Part shown: piece after piece, positions 1-4,898 of the stretch
Numbering within the stretch: the first letter of the stretch is position 1
Layout: each line of letters starts with the position of its first letter
NCBI GenBank assembly: GCA_964603155.1
Contig: CAZRTZ010000094.1
Span: forward strand, 1 to 6,895
DNA length: 6,895 bases
From: VAUL01 sp964603155
GTDB lineage: Bacteria; Desulfobacterota; Desulfuromonadia; Desulfuromonadales; BM103
Direction of reading: 5' to 3'
Notes under the pieces: model-generated
What the model saw: the letters and a program-made list of their open reading frames with translations, nothing else
Databases searched by the model: none
What the model was told of the DNA's origin: nothing
Program-made: the position numbers and the translations under genes

Positions 1-163
1 CGGGGGTTTTCCCCTGCTCGATGACGGTGCCGATGATGGAGGTGGCGGCAAGGAGGATCAGGGTGATGACCGCCAGTTTCAGGGAGCAGAAGAAGTCCCA
101 GAGGCGGTCGACGAAGTTGGATTGAACAGGCGGTGGACTGGATTGGGTCAGGTTATTTTCCAC
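1..163 (-). CDS. resB: Cytochrome c biogenesis protein ResB, N-terminal fragment (cut by window edge)
   Basis: Only the first 54 codons are in the window; the gene continues beyond base 1. The start is a GTG at 163-161. GAGGAG lies 8 bases upstream, which favours it over another in-frame GTG six codons earlier. The peptide begins MENNLTQSS and has a Pro-rich cytoplasmic lead. It then reads FVDRLWDFFCSLKLAVITL followed by a hydrophobic run (about residues 29-46) ending IIGTVIEQGKTP. The pattern 'LWDFF-SLKLAV-TL-LLA-TSIIGT-I-Q' is the hallmark first membrane segment of ResB/Ccs1. In the System II pathway ResB works with CcsA/ResC to move haem across the membrane and attach it to apocytochromes c. 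The gene lies 96 bases downstream of the secreted-protein gene on the same strand, so co-transcription is possible. Family assignment is fairly sure despite the short fragment. Confidence 0.82.
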   Translation of the reverse strand, partial: MENNLTQSSPPPVQSNFVDRLWDFFCSLKLAVITLILLAATSIIGTVIEQGKTP

Positions 164-204
164 GACGTTGACTCCTCGCACATGTGAATCGGACGACAGC
201 CTGG

Positions 205-241
205 CATCCCCTGCTCGCCAACCAGGGCGGGGGGATGGTTG
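205..241. other. GC-rich inverted repeats between the secreted-protein gene and resB
   Basis: The 96-base gap holds two mutually exclusive stems. CATCCCC (205-211) can pair with GGGGATG (231-237), and CAACCA (219-224) can pair with TGGTTG (236-241). No T-run follows on either strand, so this is not a standard intrinsic terminator. It could be an RNA processing or partial attenuation element within a secreted-protein/resB transcript, or chance in GC-rich DNA. Confidence 0.25.
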
Positions 242-259
242 ATCCGGATGTGGAGAAGT

Positions 260-703
260 TTAAATCAGCAGGACGATGGTACGGTGGTGCCGTATCGGCT
301 CGGGCACACGGGGAGGTGGGGCGGATGGCTGCCCGCCGGGTAGTTCGCAGTCCTGGTAGGAAGTGGCCACTGACGCCACGAGGTGCGCAACGGGAGGAGA
401 CATGACCGGCTGCGTGCCGGTAACGCGATTCCGGGAGGAACTCCAGTGCGGGGGAACCGGGACATCGACGCATGGTCCGCATTCGGCGCCTGCGGTTTCA
501 ATCGCTGGAACTGGTTGGCTGACGTCTGGCGACTCCGCCATGCCCGGGCAGCAATCGCCGGCATTGTTCACCATGAGCCGGGTTTGGCCGTCGGCGGTCA
601 GACACCAGACAGTGCCGCCCGAGACCGCTGGCCCGGTCAGCAGCCCGAGAGTCAGGGCGATCAGCAGCGGCAAGCGTGGAATTCGTTGGCAGAACGTAAA
701 CAT
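260..703 (-). CDS. Small secreted Cys-rich protein of unknown function
   Basis: This predicts a 147-residue protein with an N-terminal signal peptide: a positive lead (MFTFCQRIPR), a hydrophobic core (about 11-22) and a likely cleavage near residue 27-30. The mature part opens with WCLTADGQTRLMVNNAGDCC (33-52) and contains ECGPCVDVPVP (74-84). A Pro-rich stretch follows, and the protein ends in a hydrophobic tail, RTIVLLI. There are seven cysteines: C5, C34, C51, C52, C75, C78 and C119. I recognise the general style (CL-x-DG near the N-terminus, a CC pair, a CGPCVD motif, a hydrophobic C-terminus) from uncharacterised envelope proteins of deltaproteobacteria and related anaerobes, but cannot give it a function. 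The start at 703 is chosen because it places the signal peptide at the N-terminus; no strong ribosome site is visible there. An in-frame extension to 898 would overlap chrA and is unlikely. The gene is divergent from chrA and upstream of resB. A periplasmic metal or redox role is inference from the Cys pairs and context. Confidence 0.7.
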   Translation of the reverse strand: MFTFCQRIPRLPLLIALTLGLLTGPAVSGGTVWCLTADGQTRLMVNNAGDCCPGMAESPDVSQPVPAIETAGAECGPCVDVPVPPHWSSSRNRVTGTQPVMSPPVAHLVASVATSYQDCELPGGQPSAPPPRVPEPIRHHRTIVLLI

Positions 704-865
704 GATGCCGTTGCAGATTAACAGGAAGACGAAAGGCGATGCAATCCAAATGTGCAATCCAAATGCTCGGGCTGGTAGCTCCTGCCGCCAGGGTATGTTT
801 AAATACTGATAGTCATTCTGTTTCCAAGCAGAGCGATCAAGCGGTTTTTCCGGGAGCAAAACACG
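704..865. promoter_or_regulatory. Divergent intergenic region between secreted-protein gene and chrA
   Basis: This 162-base spacer must carry the start signals for chrA (rightward) and probably the secreted-protein gene (leftward). It contains a perfect 13-bp tandem repeat (740-765). It also has an AT-rich imperfect dyad, GTATGTTTAAATAC (793-806), whose outer arms GTAT and ATAC match. On the minus strand TTGGAA (826-821) followed 16-17 bases later by a TATTTA-like element is a weak promoter candidate for the secreted-protein gene. No convincing -35/-10 pair is seen for chrA. No chrB-like regulator gene is adjacent, so any control must act through another factor. Confidence 0.35.
740..765. repeat. 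Perfect 13-bp tandem direct repeat, two copies
   Basis: TGCAATCCAAATG occurs at 740-752 and again, directly abutting, at 753-765. The two copies are identical. They lie 37-62 bases upstream of the secreted-protein start on the minus strand and about 100 bases upstream of chrA. Abutting direct repeats of roughly one helical turn or a little more can be regulator-binding sites, but a recent replication-slippage duplication would look the same. Confidence 0.75.
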
Positions 866-2224
866 ATGGATGCACCCGATATCTCCTCTGAACAACACGG
901 GCCGGGCGACCTAACCCCCGTCAGTTTTTGGAGCGCCTTCCGCTTCTGGCTGAAACTCGGTTTCATCAGCTTCGGCGGTCCGGCCGGGCAGATCGCCATC
1001 ATGCACCGGGAATTGGTCGAGGAGCGCCGCTGGATTTCCGAGCGCCGCTTCCTGCATGCTCTCAACTACTGCATGCTGCTCCCCGGCCCGGAAGCCCAGC
1101 AGTTGGCCACTTACCTCGGCTGGCTGATGCATCGAACCATTGGCGGCATTGTCGCCGGGACTCTGTTCGTTCTGCCGTCGCTCCTGATCCTGATCGCCCT
1201 TTCCTGGATCTACGTGACCTTTGGCGCCATGCCCCTCGTTGCCGGATTGTTCTACGGGATCAAGCCCGCCGTCACGGCCATTGTCCTTCAGGCGACCCAC
1301 CGCATCGGTTCCCGCGCGCTTAAAAGCAATCTATTGTGGGCCATTGCCGCCGCCAGTTTTCTGGCCTTCTTCGCGTTTGACCTCCCGTTTCCTCTCATCG
1401 TCGCGGCGGCGGCCCTGATCGGCCATGTCGGCGGACACCGGACGCCCGGCAGCTTCATGGTTGGCGGAGAGAGTGGTCACGCCAGCGGTTCGGGAGGGGC
1501 AACCCTGATCGACGACGCGACGCCGACTCCGCTACACGCGCAATTTAGTTGGTCGAGAATGCTCCTCGTTGTTTCAGTGGGTGGACTGTTGTGGATCCTC
1601 CCGATGGCTCTGCTGGCGGTCGGCCAAGGGTGGGATCACACGCTCACGCAAATGGGCTGGTTCTTCACCAAGGCGGCCCTGGTGACGTTCGGCGGCGCCT
1701 ACGCCGTGCTGCCCTATGTCTATCAGGGGGCGGTCGAACACTACGGCTGGCTGACGCCGGTCCAAATGATCGACGGTCTCGCTCTCGGCGAAACCACCCC
1801 GGGGCCGCTGATCATGGTCGTGGCCTTCGTCGGCTTTGTGGGCGGCCATGCGCAGGCCCTGTTCGGGCCGGACCACCTGTTCCTGGCTGGCGCCGTAGCT
1901 GCCGGGCTGGTGACCTGGTTCACCTTTCTGCCATCGTTTCTCTTTATCCTGATCGGCGGACCGTTAGTGGAGGCCACCCGGGGCGAGCTGAAATTCACGG
2001 CGCCGCTGACGGCCATTACCGCCGCCGTGGTCGGCGTGATCCTCAACCTCGCTCTGTTTTTCGGCTACCACGTCTTGTGGCCCGCAGGCTTTGCCGGCGC
2101 CTTCGACCGGGTTGCGGCCTTGATTGCCCTGGCGGCCAGCGTGGCCCTGTTTCGTTTCAAGCTGAACGTGATTCACGTCATTGCCGGTTCTGCCATCATC
2201 GGCCTGTTTCTCCGGTTGCTGTGA
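866..2224 (+). CDS. chrA: Chromate transporter ChrA, long two-domain form
   Basis: This 452-residue membrane protein belongs to the CHR family, which expels chromate from the cytoplasm and so confers chromate resistance. Two homologous halves are visible. The N-terminal half carries KLGFISFGGPAGQIAIMHRE (30-49) and LLPGPEAQQLATYLGW (71-86). The C-terminal half carries FFTKAALVTFGGAYAVLPY (266-284 region) and LGETTPGPLIMV (307-318). A hydrophilic linker rich in Gly, Ser and His (about 190-227) separates them. Many hydrophobic segments agree with an inner-membrane transporter, and the length is at the usual upper end for two-domain ChrA. ATG 866 has GGGAG nine bases upstream. The gene is divergent from the secreted-protein gene, and the metal repressor and CDF exporter follow 84 bases after its stop. 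No chrB is adjacent. Some CHR proteins have other or untested anion substrates, so chromate specificity rests on family membership. Confidence 0.95.
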   Translation: MDAPDISSEQHGPGDLTPVSFWSAFRFWLKLGFISFGGPAGQIAIMHRELVEERRWISERRFLHALNYCMLLPGPEAQQLATYLGWLMHRTIGGIVAGTLFVLPSLLILIALSWIYVTFGAMPLVAGLFYGIKPAVTAIVLQATHRIGSRALKSNLLWAIAAASFLAFFAFDLPFPLIVAAAALIGHVGGHRTPGSFMVGGESGHASGSGGATLIDDATPTPLHAQFSWSRMLLVVSVGGLLWILPMALLAVGQGWDHTLTQMGWFFTKAALVTFGGAYAVLPYVYQGAVEHYGWLTPVQMIDGLALGETTPGPLIMVVAFVGFVGGHAQALFGPDHLFLAGAVAAGLVTWFTFLPSFLFILIGGPLVEATRGELKFTAPLTAITAAVVGVILNLALFFGYHVLWPAGFAGAFDRVAALIALAASVALFRFKLNVIHVIAGSAIIGLFLRLL

Positions 2225-2246
2225 TTCTGATGAAAAGCTCGGCGAG

Positions 2247-2275
2247 TAGACAAATACATTTCGATCTGATAGGGT
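2247..2275 (+). promoter_or_regulatory. Candidate promoter of the repressor/CDF operon
   Basis: TAGACA (2247-2252, five of six to TTGACA) is followed after 17 bases by TAGGGT (2270-2275, a weak -10). The proposed -10 falls inside the inverted-repeat operator, the usual geometry for a metal-responsive repressor of its own promoter. The -10 match is poor, so the exact element is uncertain. Read-through from chrA is also possible because only 84 bases separate its stop from the repressor start. Confidence 0.4.
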
Positions 2276-2285
2276 ATACCCCTAT
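2269..2285. promoter_or_regulatory. Inverted-repeat operator ATAGGG-N5-CCCTAT for the CsoR/RcnR/FrmR-family repressor
   Basis: The perfect 6+6 inverted repeat ATAGGG (2269-2274) and CCCTAT (2280-2285) is separated by TATAC. It lies 23 bases before the repressor start codon. Operators of this family are typically G/C tracts flanked by AT-rich half-sites. The stretch GTATACCCCTATAG closely resembles, from memory, the FrmR/DmeR-type operators with a longer C tract between GTATA and TATAG. Position, symmetry and the adjacent repressor gene together make autoregulation likely. Confidence 0.72.
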
Positions 2286-2308
2286 AGACTACTTGAAAGG
2301 TGCCATCC

Positions 2309-2581
2309 ATGAGTCTGTGCGGAACGGATCAGGACAAGGAACGGCTGGTCAGCCGGCTGCGGCGGATCGAGGGGCAGGTGCGCGGCCTGTGCGGCATGGT
2401 CGAGCAGGACCGCGACTGCACTGAGGTTCTCCAGCAGATCACCTCCGTCTCCGGTGCCTTGCGCGGCGTCTGGGTGCAGATCGTCGGTGATCACCTGCGC
2501 GGCTGCATTGCCAAGGCGGCCATGGACCGGGACGACAAGCTGATCGACGAGCTCATCGAGCACCTGCAAAAGATTCGCTGA
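2309..2581 (+). CDS. Metal-sensing repressor, CsoR/RcnR/FrmR family (DUF156)
   Basis: This predicts a 90-residue all-helical protein without a classical helix-turn-helix. RLRRIEGQVRGLCGMVEQDR (16-35) is the family signature in helix 1. C37 begins helix 2, followed by TEVLQQITSVSGALRG, with H62 and C66 in DHLRGC. C37, H62 and C66 have exactly the spacing of the Cys-His-Cys ligand set known from copper sensor CsoR. Co/Ni sensors RcnR and DmeR usually have His at the last position. C4 near the N-terminus could be an extra ligand. ATG 2309 is chosen over an in-frame GTG at 2300 because GAAAGG lies eight bases before the ATG, and because 90 residues is the usual length. The protein should bind the operator at 2269-2285 and release on effector binding. 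The CDF exporter follows after 24 bases, so this is a dmeRF-like operon. The ligand could be Cu(I), Ni/Co or, less likely, formaldehyde or a persulfide. Confidence 0.93.
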   Translation: MSLCGTDQDKERLVSRLRRIEGQVRGLCGMVEQDRDCTEVLQQITSVSGALRGVWVQIVGDHLRGCIAKAAMDRDDKLIDELIEHLQKIR

Positions 2582-2605
2582 TTCCCGCTTAAGGAAAGAG
2601 AAGCC

Positions 2606-3592
2606 ATGACCAGGCATGCCAAAACCGTCGACCGATTCGCGCACAGCCACGAATCGAGCGACATCAACGCCGCCAACGAACGCCGCACGTTGCAGGTCGT
2701 GCTGCTCACCGGCACGACCATGACCGTGGAGATCGTCGCCGGCCACTGGACCGGCTCGATGGCCCTGCTGGCCGACGGCTGGCACATGGGAACCCACGCC
2801 TTCGCCCTCGGCATCAGCTACGCAGCCTATCTATTGGCCAGAAAGCACATGCATTCCGAGGCATTCACCTTCGGGACGGGGAAGTTCGGCGTGCTCGCCG
2901 GCTATACCAGCGCCCTGTTTCTGGCCATTGCGGCCATCTGGATGATGGTCGAATCAGCGATCCGCCTGGTCAACCCGGTGCAGATCGCTTTTTCGGAGGC
3001 GATCTGGGTCACCATCGGCGGCCTGATCGTCAACCTGGCCAGCGTTTTGATCCTCCATCAGCCCGGCCACCATCATGGTCATGACCATGACCATGAACCC
3101 GAGCACCCTCACCCGCACGAGCATGAAGAGCATGAGCATCACGCCCATCATGACCACAACTATCGGGCCGCCTATCTGCACGTGATCGCCGACACGTTCA
3201 CCTCGGTCCTCGCCTTGGTTGCCCTGCTGTCAGGGCGTTTCCTGGGCTGGACCTTCCTCGATCCGGTCATGGGCATCGTGGGCGGACTGATGATCAGCCG
3301 CTGGGCCTACCTGCTGATCAAGGCCACGGGGCTGATCCTGCTGGACGGCGGGGTGGATGACACGATTCGCGACAAGGCGAGGGAGCTGATCGAGGCCGAC
3401 GACGAAAGCAAAGTAGCCGATCTGCACCTCTGGCGGGTCGGCTCGAAGGATGTGGCGCTGATCGTCTCCGTCGTCACCGGGGCCGGGCGTAAAGCCGAAG
3501 AATATCAATCCAGGCTGGAGGGGTTGCCTGGCCTTTCGCATGTCAGCGTCGAGGTGCACCCCTGCGATGATCCCGACTGCCCCTGCGCATGA
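2606..3592 (+). CDS. dmeF: CDF-family divalent metal cation exporter, DmeF type (Co/Ni)
   Basis: This 328-residue cation diffusion facilitator should sit in the inner membrane and exchange divalent cations for protons. Six membrane segments are visible, roughly at 27-47, 51-73, 95-118, 133-151, 187-210 and 212-235. Segment 2 has LLADGWHMGTHA with D57, H60 and H64; segment 5 has HVIAD (H192, D196), the usual HxxxD metal site. Between segments 4 and 5 lies a cytoplasmic loop with 16 His in residues 155-184. The cytoplasmic C-terminal domain contains ADLHLWRVGS (271-280) and ends HPCDDPDCPCA, giving C320, C325 and C327. The ADGWHMGTHA form with the long His-rich loop is what I associate with DmeF rather than Zn-type CDFs. 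ATG 2606 is preceded by AAGGAAAGAG. The gene is 24 bases after the repressor and shares its promoter. Preference for Co or Ni is inferred from the subfamily; the repressor's Cys-His-Cys site leaves some doubt. Confidence 0.92.
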   Translation: MTRHAKTVDRFAHSHESSDINAANERRTLQVVLLTGTTMTVEIVAGHWTGSMALLADGWHMGTHAFALGISYAAYLLARKHMHSEAFTFGTGKFGVLAGYTSALFLAIAAIWMMVESAIRLVNPVQIAFSEAIWVTIGGLIVNLASVLILHQPGHHHGHDHDHEPEHPHPHEHEEHEHHAHHDHNYRAAYLHVIADTFTSVLALVALLSGRFLGWTFLDPVMGIVGGLMISRWAYLLIKATGLILLDGGVDDTIRDKARELIEADDESKVADLHLWRVGSKDVALIVSVVTGAGRKAEEYQSRLEGLPGLSHVSVEVHPCDDPDCPCA

Positions 3593-3620
3593 GTACCGCG
3601 ATTCATCTGCTGCCAACTCC

Positions 3621-3662
3621 CTGATCAATGAGATTTGACGCCTGAATCGCAAATCGGATCAG
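3621..3662 (+). other. Two-part stem-loop in the dmeF 3' region
   Basis: CTGATC (3621-3626) pairs with GATCAG (3657-3662), and GATTTG (3632-3637) pairs with CAAATC (3650-3655). The asymmetric internal loop is AATGA opposite a single G, and the apical loop has 12 bases. There is no following T-run, so it is not a terminator. As RNA it could stabilise the 3' end of the dmeF message or be chance. Confidence 0.35.
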
Positions 3663-3719
3663 AATTCAAACCCATCTTCCCAGTGCCCAGCACGGTCCGC
3701 CTTGGGGAGCCATCAAACC

Positions 3720-3758
3720 ATGGCCGATTCCCATAGGGAAATCGGCCATTTATTTTTT
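3720..3758 (+). terminator. Rho-independent terminator of the repressor/dmeF operon
   Basis: ATGGCCGATT (3720-3729) pairs perfectly with AATCGGCCAT (3740-3749). The loop CCCATAGGGA can add a CCC/GGG pairing. The stem is followed by TTATTTTTT. It lies about 127 bases after the dmeF stop. The T-rich tail is only on the plus strand, so the terminator acts on rightward transcription. Confidence 0.9.
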
Positions 3759-3936
3759 AGGGCCTACACGCCGAAATTTGCAGCTTTTTATTTTTAACGC
3801 AATTTCAAGTGTTTAGGAGTTAGACTCCGCTGTGCCCCTTCTCTTATCTACTCCATGCTCTCAGTGAACCTGGTTGGTATCTTAGAAAGACTAGCAAGTC
3901 GTAAGCAACGACAACGAGATGATTTGTTAGATACAC

Positions 3937-3962
3937 AAAGACCGGCCACTGAGCCGGTCTTT
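3937..3962 (-). terminator. Terminator of the aconitase/ferredoxin/wrbA operon
   Basis: AAAGACCGGC (3937-3946) and GCCGGTCTTT (3953-3962) form a perfect 10-bp stem with loop CACTGA. It begins 32 bases past the wrbA stop on the minus strand. Read on the minus strand, the stem ends CTTT and runs into GTGTAT, a modest T-tract. The symmetric A and T ends mean it may also act weakly on the plus strand. Confidence 0.72.
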
Positions 3963-3993
3963 GAATTCGCAACCGAAGCTACACCATCCTGGT

Positions 3994-4605
3994 TCATTTT
4001 AGCTTGAGAGCAATCCTCGCGACACGTGCACCCTGATAGCGAGCACCGGCCAGTTCATTATCGCTCGGCATCCGCTCACCTTTCCCCCCGGCTATTGTTG
4101 ACGCACCGTACGGGGAACAGCCGGTTATTTCCGTGACCCCCATCTGGCCGGAAAAAGCATAGGGAAGTCCAACGACTATCATGCCGTGATGAAGCAACGT
4201 GATGTGGAAGCTAAGAAGGGTAGATTCCTGGCCACCATGCTGTGTGGCCGTACTGGTGAAAACGCTGCCAACTTTCCCAACCAAGGCACCCTTCATCCAG
4301 AGACCGCCGGTCGCATCCAGAAACTGACGCATCTGACCACACATGTTGCCGAAACGGGTCGGGGTGCCGAAGATAATGGCATCGGCCTCGGCCAGGTCAT
4401 TCACCGTCGCGATGGGGATATGAGCCATCCCCTCCTGGGCATCAACCGCCCCCATCATTTCGATCACTTCAGCGGGAAGCGTCTCGGGAACGCGTTTGAT
4501 GATCGCCTCGCATCCAGCGACGTCTCTTACGCCTTCGGCGACCGCTTCGGCCATTTTGCAGACGTGCCCATAAAGACTATAGTAAGCGATTAGAAGCTTG
4601 CACAT
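3994..4605 (-). CDS. wrbA: NAD(P)H:quinone oxidoreductase, WrbA type (flavodoxin-like)
   Basis: This predicts a 203-residue cytoplasmic FMN enzyme that reduces quinones by two electrons using NAD(P)H, generally a tetramer and linked to oxidative stress protection. The N-terminus MCKLLIAYYSLYGH has the FMN-phosphate loop (about S10-H14). PTRFGNMCGQMRQFLD (82-97), TSTATQHGGQE (118-128 region) and HHGMIVVGLPY (139-149) form the flavin pocket, and SPYGASTIAGG (164-174) is the WrbA signature. Length matches the usual ~200 residues. The start at 4605 is preferred over a GTG at 4620 because GAGAGG lies seven bases before it and because the family begins M-x-K-L/V. The gene is 32 bases downstream of the ferredoxin and is followed by a terminator, so it is the last gene of the operon. 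Confidence 0.95.
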   Translation of the reverse strand: MCKLLIAYYSLYGHVCKMAEAVAEGVRDVAGCEAIIKRVPETLPAEVIEMMGAVDAQEGMAHIPIATVNDLAEADAIIFGTPTRFGNMCGQMRQFLDATGGLWMKGALVGKVGSVFTSTATQHGGQESTLLSFHITLLHHGMIVVGLPYAFSGQMGVTEITGCSPYGASTIAGGKGERMPSDNELAGARYQGARVARIALKLK

Positions 4606-4637
4606 GGCGATGCCTCTCACAGGACAGGATTACTCCA

Positions 4638-4820
4638 TCAAGCGGTTGTCTCCCACTTGATGACTTCCACCGGGCAGACAGAATCACATGCTCCGCAATC
4701 CACGCAAATGTCCTTGTCAATCTTATGCGTGCCCCCTTGCTCACTGATGGCCACGACCGGGCAAACTTCGGCACACGCTCCGCAGTTAATACAACCGTCG
4801 ACGATGTAGTGGGTTCCCAT
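4638..4820 (-). CDS. 2[4Fe-4S] ferredoxin
   Basis: This 60-residue protein is a bacterial-type low-potential ferredoxin, a soluble electron carrier. Two complete cluster motifs are present: C10, C13, C16, C20-Pro in CINCGACAEVCP, and C39, C42, C45, C49-Pro in CVDCGACDSVCP. The spacing is symmetrical (CxxCxxCxxxCP twice), with no insertion between motifs, so both clusters should be [4Fe-4S]. The start at 4820 is chosen over an upstream in-frame TTG because GAAAGG lies eight bases before the ATG and the protein then begins MGTHYIVDGC, normal for the family. It is encoded 78 bases after aconitase and 32 bases before wrbA. Its partner is not shown by the sequence. The nearby TCA enzyme makes a 2-oxoacid:ferredoxin oxidoreductase plausible, but none is in the window. 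Confidence 0.96.
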   Translation of the reverse strand: MGTHYIVDGCINCGACAEVCPVVAISEQGGTHKIDKDICVDCGACDSVCPVEVIKWETTA

Positions 4821-4853
4821 GGGAAAAGCCTTTCTCAAAGAGGGGTTGAAACT

Positions 4854-4873
4854 GTTGCCCCGAGAGGGACAAC
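4854..4873 (-). other. Intercistronic hairpin between aconitase and ferredoxin genes
   Basis: On the minus strand GTTGTCCC, loop TCTC, then GGGGCAAC forms an eight-pair stem with one mismatch-type pair, lying 26 bases after the aconitase stop. Only a short, broken T-run follows, so it may cause partial termination or protect the upstream message, giving different levels of aconitase and ferredoxin. Confidence 0.35.
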
Positions 4874-4898
4874 TGGCAGGCGCTGATCGCCACCACGT

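Larger units (their letters stand above)
3593..3993. other. Non-coding gap between the convergent dmeF and wrbA units
   Basis: This 401-base stretch holds no convincing gene. It contains a two-part hairpin (3621-3662), a strong plus-strand terminator (3720-3758) and an AT-rich segment around 3774-3812. There is also a small perfect hairpin, GGAGT-TAG-ACTCC (3816-3828), and a second terminator-like stem (3937-3962) serving the opposing genes. GCGATTCA (3598-3605) and TGAATCGC (3643-3650) form an 8-bp inverted repeat overlapping the first hairpin. I saw no tRNA, attachment-site repeat or transposon end. Confidence 0.6.

Noticed and set aside
363..809. Plus-strand open frames of 148 and 112 codons (363-809 and 383-721).
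   Set aside because: They lie opposite the secreted-protein gene, have no recognisable domain, and the minus-strand frame has a signal peptide and patterned Cys motifs.
704..898. In-frame N-terminal extension of the secreted protein (start at 898).
   Set aside because: It would overlap the chrA start and bury the signal peptide in the middle of the protein; the segment contains the tandem repeat and looks intergenic.
1549..2424. Long plus-strand frame of 291 codons overlapping chrA and the repressor.
   Set aside because: It is an alternate frame of chrA with Arg/Gly/Pro-rich low-complexity translation and runs into the well-supported repressor gene.
2954..3181. Minus-strand frame rich in Met and Val, resembling a membrane peptide.
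   Set aside because: It is the antisense reading of the His-rich loop codons (CAT/CAC give ATG/GTG), so its hydrophobicity is an artefact.
3816..3828. Perfect short hairpin GGAGT-TAG-ACTCC as a possible tRNA remnant or attachment site.
   Set aside because: There is no T-loop sequence, acceptor stem or matching direct repeat nearby; the stem is only five pairs.
3855..4007. Plus-strand 50-codon frame starting ATG in the gap before wrbA.
   Set aside because: No ribosome site precedes it, it reads through the 3937-3962 hairpin and overlaps the wrbA 3' end, and the peptide shows no recognisable features.
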